Counted from the first letter of the stretch, positions 31,953-40,297 are shown. The stretch is 64,000 bases of DNA from DATCMH01 sp036563505 (GCA_036563505.1 DATCMH010000016.1:186001-250000), one strand, 5' to 3'. The notes: generated by a model not told the origin, from the letters alone. Program-made: numbers and translations.

Positions 31953-32128
31953 GGCGAGGCCGCCGTGCGCGACGGAGTTCCCGACCGCCGCCGCGCGCCG
32001 CGGCTTTCCAGCTCCGCAAGCTGCCGCCTGACCCGGCGCTCGCCTATGACAGCGCGCAGGATCAGCGCCGCCAAGACGAGGGCCGTGACGGCGTAGGCCG
32101 CGAGGATGAAGCCGCCGTGAGAGCTCAT
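31949..32128 (-). CDS. ccmD: Heme exporter protein CcmD
   Basis: A 59-residue protein with one membrane helix (GFILAAYAVTALVLAALILRAV) followed by a basic region (RRVRRQLAELESRGARRR), as in CcmD. CcmD is needed to release holo-CcmE from the CcmABC complex. It lies between ccmC (11-base gap) and ccmG (4-base overlap). Its size and position support the call. Confidence 0.9.
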   Translation of the reverse strand: MSSHGGFILAAYAVTALVLAALILRAVIGERRVRRQLAELESRGARRRSGTPSRTAASP

Positions 32129-32139
32129 CGCCCGTCCCC

Positions 32140-32910
32140 TCACGCCGCCCGGGCGTCGAGGCGCTCGGCCTCGAGGATCGAGAGCGTGCGCAGGCGCCGG
32201 CGCAGGATCTCGGTGCGCATGCCCGACAGGTGCAACGCGATCCCGGCAAGGGTGAAGCCGAGCGCCATCACGAGAAGCGGATAGAGCATCGACGGATGGA
32301 TCGTCGGTCCGCCGATCCGGAACACGGAGGCCGGCTGGTGCAGGGTGTTCCACCAGTCGACGGAGAACTTGACGATCGGCACGTTCACCGCGCCGACGAG
32401 GGTGAGGATCGCCACGGCCCGGGCGGCGCGGTTCGGGTCCTCGATGGCGCGCCACAGGGCGATGGCCCCGCAATAGAGCAGGAAGAGCACGAGCACGGAG
32501 GTGAGCCGGGCATCCCAGACCCAGTAGGTGCCCCACATCGGCTTGCCCCAGAGCGAGCCGGTGACGAGGCAGACGAGGGTGAAGCTCGCCCCGATGGGGG
32601 CGGCCGCCTGCTGCGACACGTCGGCGAGCGGGTGGCGCCACACGAGGGTGCCGACGGCGGACATCGCCATGGCGACGTAGAAGAACAAGCTCAGCCACGC
32701 CGCCGGCACGTGCAGGAACATGATCCGCACGGTCTCGCCCTGCTGGTAGTCGGCCGGCGCTTTGAAGCCCATCCAGAGCCCGACCGCGAGGACGAGCGCC
32801 GCTGCGCCCGCCAGCCATGGCAGGAGCGCCCCCGACCAGCGCATGAAGCGCGTCGGATTGGCGATCGCGGTCCAGAACGAAGGCGCGGGCGCGGAAAGGG
32901 TCTGCGACAT
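32140..32910 (-). CDS. ccmC: Heme-handling protein CcmC
   Basis: CcmC binds heme and passes it to CcmE. The 256-residue protein has six membrane helices and the tryptophan-rich periplasmic motif WGKPMWGTYWVWDARLTS. Flanking His residues are present (FLHVPAAW and, later, WWNTLHQPAS). The start MSQTLSAPAPSFWTAIANPTRF is chosen over an upstream in-frame codon at 33057, because that extension runs through a family B repeat. Confidence 0.95.
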   Translation of the reverse strand: MSQTLSAPAPSFWTAIANPTRFMRWSGALLPWLAGAAALVLAVGLWMGFKAPADYQQGETVRIMFLHVPAAWLSLFFYVAMAMSAVGTLVWRHPLADVSQQAAAPIGASFTLVCLVTGSLWGKPMWGTYWVWDARLTSVLVLFLLYCGAIALWRAIEDPNRAARAVAILTLVGAVNVPIVKFSVDWWNTLHQPASVFRIGGPTIHPSMLYPLLVMALGFTLAGIALHLSGMRTEILRRRLRTLSILEAERLDARAA

Positions 32911-32980
32911 GACGCCGATGTAGCGGGCGCGGAGAACGGCCGCAATGCGGCCGGGGGGCGCTGGGGCAGGCTGGAAGATT

Positions 32981-33096
32981 GTCATTTCGGGGCTCGGCGT
33001 AGCCGAGAACCCGGAATCCACGACTGGGTGAGCGGCTGCGGTCACCGTCCGGCCCACTCATGGACTCCGGGCTCCGCTGCGCGGCCCCGGAATGAC
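32981..33096. repeat. Family B repeat, copy 3 (mtaB-ccmC)
   Basis: The element begins GTCATTTCGGGGCTCGGCGTAG and ends CGGCCCCGGAATGAC. Inner arms CCCGGAATCCACGA and TCATGGACTCCGGG are shared with the copies at 31232 and 53583. It fills nearly the whole gap between mtaB and ccmC and would fold in the RNA upstream of ccmC. Confidence 0.88.
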
Positions 33097-33104
33097 GATC
33101 GACG

Positions 33105-34337
33105 CTACGCCGCCAGCAGCGCTCGCCCGTCGTGCCCGGCGATGATCACCTCCCGGAGCTCGCCCGCCGGCACGTCGCTCGAAAAGCGCACAGGCGCAAA
33201 ACCCTCCGTGCGACCGGTGTTGCCGCGCTCCGTGAGCACGCGGCGGCGGGTGCCGACCTCGGCGTCGAGATGGGCGCGGTAGGCCGCCTCGCCCCGGGCG
33301 CGCAGGCGCGCCGCGCGCTCACGGGCAACGGTCGGCGGGACCTGGGGCATGCGCGCGGCGGGCGTGCCCGGACGCGGCGAGTAGGGGAAGACGTGGAGGT
33401 GGGTCAGCCCGCATTCCGCGACGAGGTCGAGGGAGCGCTGGAACGCCTCGTCCGTCTCGGTCGGGAACCCGGCAATGAGGTCGGCGCCGAACACCACCTC
33501 CGGGCGCAAGGCGCGGATCTCCCGGCAGAGGCGGATCGCGTCGGCGCGGCCGTGCCGCCGCTTCATGCGCTTGAGCACCAGGTCGTCCCCCGCCTGCAGC
33601 GAGAGGTGAAGGTGCGGCATCAGCCGCTCGCTCGTGGCGAGCGCGTCGAGAAGGTCCGGGTCGACCTCGACGGAGTCGATCGAGGAGAGGCGAAGCCGGG
33701 GCAGGTCGGGCACCTCGCGCAGGATCGCCTGGACGAGGGCGCCGAGGCGCGGCGCCCCGGGCAGGTCGGCGCCATAGCTTGTGACGTCGACGCCCGTCAG
33801 AACCACCTCGCGGGTGCCCGCTTCGGCGAGGCGCCGCACCTCGCCGACGACGTGGTCGAGGGGCACGGAGCGCGACGGGCCGCGGCCGAGCGGTATGACG
33901 CAGAAAGTGCAGCGGTGGTCGCAGCCGTTCTGCACCTGCACGAAGGCGCGGGTGCGCCCCATCGGCGGTGCGAGGGGAAGGCGCGAGGCGGCCCGCGCTT
34001 CGGCGATGTCGCCGGCCAGGATCTTGTGGTTGGCGCCCCGAAGCCGTGACCAGATGCCGGGCTCGAGCTTCTCCGCGTTGCCGAGAACCGCCGCGACTTC
34101 CGGCATGGCGGCGAAGCGTTCGGGCTCGATCTGCGCCGCGCAGCCCGTGGCGACGATCCGCGCGCCGGGCCGCTCGCGGGCGATGCGGCGGATCGCCTGG
34201 CGGGCCTGGCGCACCGCCTCGCCCGTCACGGCGCAGGTGTTGACGACGACGAGGTCCGCCTCGCCGGCGGCCTGGCGCTCCATCGCCTCGGACTCGGCGA
34301 TGTTGAGCCGGCATCCGAAGCTGACGATCTCCGCCAT
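33105..34337 (-). CDS. mtaB: tRNA threonylcarbamoyladenosine methylthiotransferase MtaB
   Basis: MtaB adds the methylthio group to t6A37 of tRNAs. The 410-residue protein has an N-terminal Fe-S domain with three Cys (FGCRLN, NTCAV, TGCAAQ), the radical-SAM cluster CDHRCTFC and VVFGADLIAGFPTETDEAF. The C-terminal TRAM-like part follows. The spacing fits the MtaB branch rather than MiaB. It starts 6 bases after dapF ends. Confidence 0.94.
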   Translation of the reverse strand: MAEIVSFGCRLNIAESEAMERQAAGEADLVVVNTCAVTGEAVRQARQAIRRIARERPGARIVATGCAAQIEPERFAAMPEVAAVLGNAEKLEPGIWSRLRGANHKILAGDIAEARAASRLPLAPPMGRTRAFVQVQNGCDHRCTFCVIPLGRGPSRSVPLDHVVGEVRRLAEAGTREVVLTGVDVTSYGADLPGAPRLGALVQAILREVPDLPRLRLSSIDSVEVDPDLLDALATSERLMPHLHLSLQAGDDLVLKRMKRRHGRADAIRLCREIRALRPEVVFGADLIAGFPTETDEAFQRSLDLVAECGLTHLHVFPYSPRPGTPAARMPQVPPTVARERAARLRARGEAAYRAHLDAEVGTRRRVLTERGNTGRTEGFAPVRFSSDVPAGELREVIIAGHDGRALLAA

Positions 34338-34343
34338 CCCCGG

Positions 34344-35228
34344 TCAGGCCGCCCCGGCGAAAAGGGCGGGGCTCAAACGGTCCTCCCAATCGAGAGCGGC
34401 AGGACCCGTCATGAGCACGTGGTCGTCGCTTTCGCGCCAACGGACCGAGAGGTCCCCACCGGGAAGGCTGACCGTCGCCGATCGTCCGGTTCGGCCGGTG
34501 CGGGCCGCGGCGACGAGCGCCGCGCAGGCCGCCGAGCCGCAGGCGCGGGTCAATCCCACGCCCCGCTCCCAGACCTTGAGGATGATGCGGTCGGGCGCCG
34601 GTACGGCGGCCAGCGAGATGTTCGCCCGCTCGGGGAAGATCGGGTGGTTCTCGAGCAGCGGCCCGACCCGGGCGAGGTCGTGCGCCTCCACGTCCTCCAC
34701 CCAGAAGATCGCGTGCGGGTTGCCCATGCTCACCGCCGAGGGCGAGTGCAGGACGGGGGCGTCGATGGGCCCGACCTGAAGCTCGATGACGCGCGTATCG
34801 GCGAAAGGCTCGGCGAGGGGGATCTCGTCCCAGGCAAGCCGTGGCGCGCCCATGTCGACGGTGAAGACCGCCTCGCCGTCGCGCGTCGCCGGCAGCACGC
34901 CGGCCGCAGTCTCGAGCCTGAGGCGCGTCCGGTCCGGCCGGCCCATCTCCGGGTCGGCGGTGAGCGCCCAGGCGACACAGCGCATGCCGTTGCCGCAGGC
35001 GCCCGATTCCGAGCCGTCCGTGTTGTAGATCAGAAGCGAGGCGTCCGTTCCCGGCGAGCGCGGGTCGTGCAGCACCATGAGCTGATCGAAGCGCGAGCGC
35101 GGGTCGGCCGCGATCGCCTGCGCCTCCGAGGGCGTGACCCGGTGGCGGGTGCCGCGCAGATCGAGAACGGTGATCTCGTTGCCGAGACCGTTCATCTTCA
35201 GGAAGCGACGATGGGCGAGCGGGGTCAT
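34344..35228 (-). CDS. dapF: Diaminopimelate epimerase
   Basis: DapF converts LL- to meso-diaminopimelate for peptidoglycan and lysine. The 294-residue protein has MNGLGNEITVLDLRG, the first catalytic Cys in GACGNGMRCVAW, SMGNPHAIFWV, and the second catalytic Cys in ERGVGLTRACGSAACA. Both halves of the epimerase fold are complete. It is followed closely by mtaB, the common alphaproteobacterial pairing. Confidence 0.96.
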   Translation of the reverse strand: MTPLAHRRFLKMNGLGNEITVLDLRGTRHRVTPSEAQAIAADPRSRFDQLMVLHDPRSPGTDASLLIYNTDGSESGACGNGMRCVAWALTADPEMGRPDRTRLRLETAAGVLPATRDGEAVFTVDMGAPRLAWDEIPLAEPFADTRVIELQVGPIDAPVLHSPSAVSMGNPHAIFWVEDVEAHDLARVGPLLENHPIFPERANISLAAVPAPDRIILKVWERGVGLTRACGSAACAALVAAARTGRTGRSATVSLPGGDLSVRWRESDDHVLMTGPAALDWEDRLSPALFAGAA

Positions 35229-35437
35229 GACGGGTGGTTCGCGAGGGACTCGGCGGAAAGGCTCTACGGCGGAACGAACGGGCGGCGTTGCGCGCTATAT
35301 GGACCGGATCGCCGCGCCTCGCGAGTCCCCAGCGCTTCGCAAACCCTCGGCAAGGCCGGTAGGATGGCCGCGAATCGAGGCGCGCCGGACGCAGAGCGCC
35401 GAACCGCGCCCTCCCAGAGAACCCGTGAAGGCTCCGC

Positions 35438-36178
35438 ATGCTCCTGCGCCTCCGCACCCCGCTCGCGATCCTGGGGCTCCTTGCCGCCCCGCTCGCGCTC
35501 GCCCAGACGGCGCCGCGCCCGGGCGCCGTCGAGACCGCGCCCCTGCCGCCTCCGGGCGGCGCCGCGGCGCCGGGGAGCCCGACCCCGACGGCGCCCGCCC
35601 CGCTCCCAGCCCCCACCCCGCCTCCCGCTGCGCAAGCGCCTCAGGTCCCCGCGGCCCCGGCCCTGCCCGGCGCGACGGCCGAACGACCCACCCTGGTGCC
35701 GACGCCGGGCGATCCGGTGAACGTCGACGAGGTGATCCTGCCGGGCAAGCCCGCCGCGGTGCTTGCTGGCACCAGCACCTGGGACGATGGGTTCGAGAAC
35801 CTGAAGAAGGCCTTCCAGGCGATCGAGGCGGAGCTGCGCAAGGCTGGAATCACGCCGGCCGGGCGCCCCGTCGCGGTCTTCGTCGAGACCGACGACATGA
35901 GTTTTCGCTACGAGGCCATGGTGCCGATCGCGGCCGTGCCGGACGGGCGCGCGGCGCTCAACGCCGGCATCCGCTTCGGCAAGACGCCGGAGGGCAAGGC
36001 CCTGCGCTTCGTGCACAAGGGTCCCTACGACGACATCGATTCCACCTACGAGACGATCACTGCCTACCTCGACGCCAAGGGCATCGTGGTGAAGGAGAAC
36101 TTCGTCGAGGAATACGTGACCGACCTCGCCGACGCGGACGCCGAGATCGAGATCAACGTCTTCGCCCTGCCGCGCTGA
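35438..36178 (+). CDS. Exported GyrI-like/SRPBCC-type small-molecule-binding protein
   Basis: The 246-residue protein has a signal peptide (MLLRLRTPLAILGLLAAPLALAQ), a Pro/Ala-rich stretch to about residue 85 and a GyrI-like domain. That domain includes AGTSTWDDGFENLKKAFQAIEAELRK, RPVAVFVETDDMSFRYEAMVPIA and LRFVHKGPYDDIDSTYETITAYLDAKG. The H-K-G-P-Y-x-x-x-x-x-x-Y motif is typical of the effector-binding domain of AraC/MerR regulators, here without a DNA-binding part and apparently outside the cytoplasm. Ligand unknown. Confidence 0.8.
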   Translation: MLLRLRTPLAILGLLAAPLALAQTAPRPGAVETAPLPPPGGAAAPGSPTPTAPAPLPAPTPPPAAQAPQVPAAPALPGATAERPTLVPTPGDPVNVDEVILPGKPAAVLAGTSTWDDGFENLKKAFQAIEAELRKAGITPAGRPVAVFVETDDMSFRYEAMVPIAAVPDGRAALNAGIRFGKTPEGKALRFVHKGPYDDIDSTYETITAYLDAKGIVVKENFVEEYVTDLADADAEIEINVFALPR

Positions 36179-36180
36179 GC

Positions 36181-36876
36181 GTGGCGCAGGATCCGCGCCC
36201 CGCCGCGCTCTTCGACCTCGACGGGACGCTCACCGATCCGAAGCCCGGGATCACGCGCTCGATCCAGTACGCGCTGGAGCGTCTCGGCGAGCCGGTGCCG
36301 GAGGCGGACGCGCTCACCTGGATGATCGGCCCGCCCCTCGAGCCCAGCTTCGCCCAGATCGTCGGGCCGGGGCGCGCGGCCGAGGCCGTGCGGCTCTACC
36401 GGGAGCGCTACGCCGTCACGGGACTTTACGAGAACGAGGTCATCCCCGGCATCCCGGACTGCCTCGAACGCCTTCGGGGCACGCACCGCCTCTTCGTCGC
36501 GACCTCGAAACCCCACGTCTACGGCCGCCGCATCGTCGAGCATTTCGGCCTGATGCGCTTTTTCGAGGCTTTTCACGGCTCGGAGCTCGACGGCACCAAC
36601 GCCGACAAGCGCGACCTCCTGCGCCACCTCGTGGCGGTGGAGGGCCTCGACCCGACCCGAACCGTGATGATCGGCGACCGGGAGCACGACGTCTTCGGCG
36701 CGGCGGCTGTCGGCAGCCCGGCCATCGGGGTTCTCTGGGGCTACGGCTCTGAGGCAGAGCTGGAGGCCGCCGGCGCCGCCGCGATCGTGACCGAGGTGCC
36801 TGAGATCGACGCGGCGGTGGACGCCCTCACGCAGCGACCGAGCGCGCCGAGACTTGGTCCGACAACCGCCTCCTGA
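36181..36876 (+). CDS. HAD-superfamily hydrolase (phosphoglycolate phosphatase-like)
   Basis: The 231-residue protein starts from a GTG two bases after the previous stop. It has all four HAD motifs: FDLDGTLTD, VATSK, the Lys in ADKRDLL and GDREHDVFGA. A helical cap (GEPVPEADALTWMIGPPLEPSF) lies after motif I. This is the Gph-like group acting on small phosphate esters; the substrate is unknown. It is probably co-transcribed with the GyrI-like gene. Confidence 0.88.
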   Translation: MAQDPRPAALFDLDGTLTDPKPGITRSIQYALERLGEPVPEADALTWMIGPPLEPSFAQIVGPGRAAEAVRLYRERYAVTGLYENEVIPGIPDCLERLRGTHRLFVATSKPHVYGRRIVEHFGLMRFFEAFHGSELDGTNADKRDLLRHLVAVEGLDPTRTVMIGDREHDVFGAAAVGSPAIGVLWGYGSEAELEAAGAAAIVTEVPEIDAAVDALTQRPSAPRLGPTTAS

Positions 36877-36929
36877 ACGCCGCGGCCTGCCGGACCTGCT
36901 CGCGAAAGGCTCTCGTCGCGACCTACCGC

Positions 36930-36957
36930 TTGCAGGCCGGAGCGCGTCGTCCAATAT
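36930..36957 (+). promoter_or_regulatory. Candidate hicAB promoter, nearly leaderless
   Basis: TTGCAG at 36930-36935 and CAATAT at 36952-36957 are spaced by 16 bases and resemble sigma-70 -35 and -10 boxes. Transcription would start within a base or two of the hicA ATG at 36964. No Shine-Dalgarno precedes that ATG. Low transcription of a leaderless toxin gene is plausible; this is prediction only. Confidence 0.45.
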
Positions 36958-36963
36958 GCTTGC

Positions 36964-37218
36964 ATGAACAGCAAGCAGCGCAAGACGCTCGCGGCCATCT
37001 TCGGGAGCCCTGCTCCGGCTTCCCTGGCCTGGTCCGACATCGAGGCGCTGCTCGTGGCGGTCGGATGCGAGGTGATCGAGGGCTCAGGCTCCCGGGTCAG
37101 CTTCCATCGCGACGGTCTCGTCGCATCGTTCCACCGCCCGCACCCGCAAAAGGAAGCGAAACGGTATCAGGTCCGCGACGCCCGCGAGTACTTGAGCAAG
37201 CTCGGAGTGAAGCCATGA
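36964..37218 (+). CDS. hicA: HicA-type toxin (mRNA interferase)
   Basis: HicA toxins are small double-stranded-RNA-binding-fold ribonucleases that cut mRNA. The 84-residue protein has the HicA core: WSDIEALLVAVGCEVIEGSGSRVSFHRDGLVASFHRPHP, in which the second His (FHRPHP) is the usual catalytic residue, then VRDAREYLSKLGVKP. Its stop overlaps the hicB start (ATGA), and toxin-first order is normal for this family. Confidence 0.92.
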   Translation: MNSKQRKTLAAIFGSPAPASLAWSDIEALLVAVGCEVIEGSGSRVSFHRDGLVASFHRPHPQKEAKRYQVRDAREYLSKLGVKP

Positions 37219-37559
37219 GCGTGATGCAGCATCGCGGCTACAAGGCCCGCATCGACTACGATCCGGACGACGAGATTTTTACTGGGCGCGTGCTCGGGAT
37301 CAATGACGTCGTGGGATTCCACGCGGATACCGTGGACGGGTTGAAGGCGGCTTTTCACGAAGCGGTCGAGGGCTATCTCGCGGACTGCGCCAAGATCGGC
37401 AAGGCGCCCGAGAAGCCGTTTTCCGGCCGGATGATGTTTCGCGTCGCGCCGGAAGTTCATGCCGCTGCCGCGCTCGCCGCCGCATCGTCCGGCCAGAGTC
37501 TCAATCAATGGGCGGAGGAGGCGTTGCGCCGAGCAGCCGAGAAGGCTGAACCGGCTTAG
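37215..37559 (+). CDS. hicB: HicB-type antitoxin
   Basis: The 114-residue protein has the HicB partial RNase H-like fold (YKARIDYDPDDEIFTGRVLGINDVVGFHADTVDGLKAAFHEAVEGYLADC). A C-terminal ribbon-helix-helix DNA-binding tail follows (FRVAPEVHAAAALAAASSGQSLNQWAEEALRRAA). HicB neutralises HicA and represses the operon. The product is full length, so the pair looks intact. Confidence 0.92.
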   Translation: MSVMQHRGYKARIDYDPDDEIFTGRVLGINDVVGFHADTVDGLKAAFHEAVEGYLADCAKIGKAPEKPFSGRMMFRVAPEVHAAAALAAASSGQSLNQWAEEALRRAAEKAEPA

Positions 37560-37563
37560 GCCC

Positions 37564-38622
37564 TCACGCGGCCGGCGGCGTCCAGACCTCGCCCGGGCGC
37601 AGGGCTCTGAACCGGTCGGGGGCGATCCCGGCGGCCGCCAGCGCTTTCGCGAGGTCCTTGGCCGGATCGTCGACGCCCTCGTTGGTGAGGCGGAAGGTGC
37701 CCCAGTGGTGGCCGACGGCGGCTTGGGCGCCGCAGGCCTGGAAGGCACGCACGGCGTCTTCCGGGTTCATGTGCTGGGGCTCCATGAACCAGCGCGGCTC
37801 GTAGGCGCCGATGGGCAGGCAGGCGAGGCGCGGCGGGCCGTAGCGCTCGGCGACGCGTCCGAAGATCGCTCCGTCACCGTGGCCCGTGTCGCCGACATGG
37901 TAGATGACGCCCGCCGGCGTCGTGAGCACATAGGCGCACCAGAGCGCCATGCGCCGGTCGTTCACGCCCCGGGCCGACCAGTGGTAGGCGGGCTCGAGAT
38001 GGGCCGTGACGCCGGAGCCGAGATCGACCGCGCCGCCCCAATCGTAAGTTTCGACGGGGATCTCGGGATGGCGCTCCCGAATCACCGCGTCGTTGCCGAG
38101 CGGCGCCACGAACCGGGGCCGGTGCGCGGCGTGGAGCCGGGCGATCGTCTCCAGGTCGAGGTGGTCGTAGTGGTTGTGGGTGACGAGCACCGCGTCGATG
38201 GGTGGCAAGTCCGCGAAGGCGATGCCGGGCGGGTTGACGCGCTTCGGCCCGGCGAAGCTCAAGGGGCTCGCCCGCTCGGCGAAGACCGGATCGGTGAGCA
38301 GGTTTCGACCGGCGACCTGGATCAAGAGGCTCGCGTGGCCGACCAGCGCGACCCGAAGACCCTCGACGCGGGCAGGCGGCTTGTCCTGGAACGGGCTCGG
38401 GAAGCTCTCCGGCCAGTCGACCTTCCCCCCGCCGAGTTGCCAGCGCAGGAGCTCGGCCATCCCCTTGTCCTGCGGGCGGCCCGGCACGAAGAACCGGGTC
38501 CCGTCGAAATGGTCCGAGACCGGCCCCTGGTAGTAGGGACGGCGCGGACCCGCAACGAGGAAGCCGAGGCCCCCGAGCGCGGTGGCCGCCCCGGCGAGGG
38601 AGAGAAGGGTACGTCGTCGCAT
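37564..38622 (-). CDS. MBL-fold metallo-hydrolase, NAPE-PLD/UlaG-like, exported or membrane-anchored
   Basis: The 352-residue protein starts with a hydrophobic signal/anchor (RRTLLSLAGAATALGGLGFLVAG). It contains VGHASLLIQVAGRNLLTDPVF and the zinc motif VTHNHYDHLD, then YHVGDTGHGDG and AAVGHHWGTFRLTNEGVDDP. This is the pattern of the NAPE-hydrolysing phospholipase D-like group of the metallo-beta-lactamase fold. The bacterial substrate is unknown. It converges with hicB with 4 bases between. Confidence 0.88.
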   Translation of the reverse strand: MRRRTLLSLAGAATALGGLGFLVAGPRRPYYQGPVSDHFDGTRFFVPGRPQDKGMAELLRWQLGGGKVDWPESFPSPFQDKPPARVEGLRVALVGHASLLIQVAGRNLLTDPVFAERASPLSFAGPKRVNPPGIAFADLPPIDAVLVTHNHYDHLDLETIARLHAAHRPRFVAPLGNDAVIRERHPEIPVETYDWGGAVDLGSGVTAHLEPAYHWSARGVNDRRMALWCAYVLTTPAGVIYHVGDTGHGDGAIFGRVAERYGPPRLACLPIGAYEPRWFMEPQHMNPEDAVRAFQACGAQAAVGHHWGTFRLTNEGVDDPAKDLAKALAAAGIAPDRFRALRPGEVWTPPAA

Positions 38623-38689
38623 CCGGGGCAGGTTGGGCCTGGGCGGCGCTGGGTCAAGGGCGGTGGTTCGCGGAGCGTTCGCGCGGAAC

Positions 38690-39150
38690 CCTCTCCCCGC
38701 TTGCAGGGTGAGGGCAGGGTGAGGGGGTGGTGGGGGTTGGCTGGCTGCTGCTGGAGAGGCCCGGGGCTGCCCCGGCGCCCACCCCCCCGACCCTGCTGCG
38801 CAGGGCCACCCTCCCCGCAAGCGGGGAGGGATGAGGGGCACGGGATGCGCCCTCCTTCTCCCCTTGAGGGAGAAGGTGCCTGCCGTCAGGCAGGCGGATG
38901 AGGGGTGGCGCCGACAGGCGCCTCGCGAAGCGAGTCGGACGGCCGAAGCGGAGAGGCCCTGATCGGCCTGTCGGCCGGGCGCCGCTTCGCGCCGCACCCC
39001 TCTCCCGACCCCGCTTCGCGGGGCCACCCTCTCCCTCAAGGGGAGAGGGGAACAGCGGCGCCCCTCATCCCTCCCCGCTTGCGGGGAGGGTGGACGGCGA
39101 AGCCGGCCGGGTGGGGCGAGCGCTGGGCGTGGTCGCAGATGCTGTCGCCC
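38690..39150. repeat. Family A repeat cluster upstream of the membrane protein gene
   Basis: The block chains several modules: CCCTCCCCGCAAGCGGGGAGGG, CTTCTCCCCTTGAGGGAGAAGG, CTGCCGTCAGGCAGGCGGATG and the CTCTCCCGACCCCGCTTCG core shared with 2620-2668. CCCTCCCCGCTTGCGGGGAGGG and GGTGGGGCGAGCGCTGGGC follow. All ORFs here are mirror-image artefacts of the palindromes; no gene is supported between 38623 and 39242. Confidence 0.82.
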
Positions 39151-39242
39151 TTCCACGGCCCGGCAGCCGCCCGAAACGATGCCGGGATGCGCTCGGGCCT
39201 TCGAGCGTCTAAAGCCGTCCCGCCATCATCCGGACGTCCCGC

Positions 39243-40043
39243 ATGGATCCCTTCTGGCCAAGCCTGGCCGCCAAGATGGCCACCAGCGCCGCGATCGTCG
39301 TCGCCGCGTCGCGGGTGGTCGAGCGCACGGGACCTCTCGTCGGAGCCCTCGTGGCGACGCTGCCCGTCTCGGCGGGTCCGGCCTACCTGTTCCTCGGTCT
39401 CGAGCACGGAGCCGATTTCGTCGCTGCGAGCGCGCTGACGAGTCTGGCGACGAATGTCGGCGTCGCGGCGTTCATCCTCGTCTACGCCCTCGTCGGACGC
39501 CGCCTCGCGCCGGCGCCGGCCTTGGGCCTCGCGGTCGGCGGCTGGCTCGCGACGGTGCTCCTCGCCACGCGGTTGGAGCTCGGCTTCGGGGCGGCGCTGG
39601 CGCTCAATGCCTTGGCCTATGGCGCCGCCATGCTCCTCACGCGGGACCTGCGCACCGCCTCGGCGCCGCCCCGGGCGCGGGGACGCTGGTGGGACGTGCC
39701 GATGCGGGCGCTCCTGGTCATGGGGCTCGTTGCTCTCGTGGTGTGGAGCGGGCGCCGTCTCGGACCCGGAGCGGCGGGGATCGCGGCGCTCATGCCGGTA
39801 ACGCTGACGAGCCTCGCCCTCGTCCTGCACCCGCGCCTCGGCGGGCCGGCGGTGGCCGCCGTCATGGCCCACAGCCTGCCCGGCATGATGGGCTTCACGC
39901 TGGCCGTGGCGAGCCTCGTCCTCACCCCGCGGCACCTCGGCCTGGCGGGCGCCCTCCTCGCCGCGCTCACCCTGTGCCTGGCCTGGAACGTCGTCCTGTT
40001 CGGGCTCGCGCGCCGCGCCGCGCCGCGCTCGATGGCCTCGTAG
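39243..40043 (+). CDS. Polytopic membrane protein of unknown function
   Basis: The 266-residue protein has eight to nine predicted helices, including SAAIVVAASRVVERTGPLVGALVATLPVSAGPAYLFLG at the start and NVGVAAFILVYALVGRRLAP. A second half (ALLVMGLVALVVWSGRRLGPGAAGIAALMPVTLTSLALVLHPRLGG) repeats the GPxxAGxxAxxPV pattern of the first half, which suggests an internal duplication of two four-helix units. I do not recognise a named family. Transport is possible but unproven. Confidence 0.75.
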   Translation: MDPFWPSLAAKMATSAAIVVAASRVVERTGPLVGALVATLPVSAGPAYLFLGLEHGADFVAASALTSLATNVGVAAFILVYALVGRRLAPAPALGLAVGGWLATVLLATRLELGFGAALALNALAYGAAMLLTRDLRTASAPPRARGRWWDVPMRALLVMGLVALVVWSGRRLGPGAAGIAALMPVTLTSLALVLHPRLGGPAVAAVMAHSLPGMMGFTLAVASLVLTPRHLGLAGALLAALTLCLAWNVVLFGLARRAAPRSMAS

Positions 40044-40126
40044 AAGGCCCGCGACGAAACGCGCCGCCGCGGCCCTTTCGGTCGCGGAAACCAGGCCCTA
40101 TATTCGCGCCACCAGCAACAACCGAA

Positions 40127-40142
40127 AGGAGGTGATCCAGTG
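40127..40142 (+). promoter_or_regulatory. Extreme Shine-Dalgarno sequence matching the whole 16S rRNA 3' tail
   Basis: AAAGGAGGTGATCCAG lies directly ahead of and running into a GTG codon. It is complementary to the 3'-terminal 14-16 bases of bacterial 16S rRNA (CUGGAUCACCUCCUUU), far more than the usual 4-6. A TATATT box at 40099-40104 lies a suitable distance upstream. The following DNA does not continue like a 16S gene, so this is not an rRNA remnant. Confidence 0.7.
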
Positions 40143-40217
40143 TCTCATTGTCATCAGCCGCGCATGTCGGTCGCCGCGACCTGGATCCTCGCCTCGGCGG
40201 AGATCCGCACCGTCTGA
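40140..40217 (+). CDS. 25-codon ORF, candidate leader peptide or small protein
   Basis: GTG-initiated and ending TGA, the ORF encodes a peptide starting MSHCHQPRMSVAATWI and ending ASAEIRTV. It has His and Cys near the start and a single Trp. The spacing from the GGAGG core to the GTG is 5-6 bases, so translation initiation should be very strong. A strong intrinsic terminator follows after 45 bases, giving a transcript of about 190 bases with a predicted promoter at 40099. It could be a leader peptide in an attenuator ahead of the 40360 gene, or a free small protein. No family is recognised. Confidence 0.5.
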   Translation: MSHCHQPRMSVAATWILASAEIRTV

Positions 40218-40262
40218 CGACGGAGCGCCCGGGTCCGGCCACGGACCGCGGATCGACAATGG

Positions 40263-40297
40263 AAAGGCCGTCCCGCGAGGGGCGGCCTTTCTTGTTT
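40263..40297 (+). terminator. Intrinsic terminator after the 25-codon ORF
   Basis: AAAGGCCG (40263-40270) pairs with CGGCCTTT (40283-40290). The stem extends through T-G, C-G, C-G and C-G pairs to a GCGA tetraloop, 12 pairs in all, followed by CTTGTTT. It is the strongest plus-strand terminator in the window. It would end a short transcript from the 40100 region or act as an attenuator. Confidence 0.8.

Noticed and set aside
33319..35616. Minus-strand frame of 765 codons across mtaB and dapF
   Set aside because: It is a frame-shifted shadow of the two genes; its translation lacks any domain and is full of Arg and Pro.
40127..40142. Remnant of a 16S rRNA gene 3' end on the opposite strand
   Set aside because: Only the 16 bases match; the sequence after them does not continue as CCGCAGGTTCCCC, as the reverse complement of a 16S gene would.
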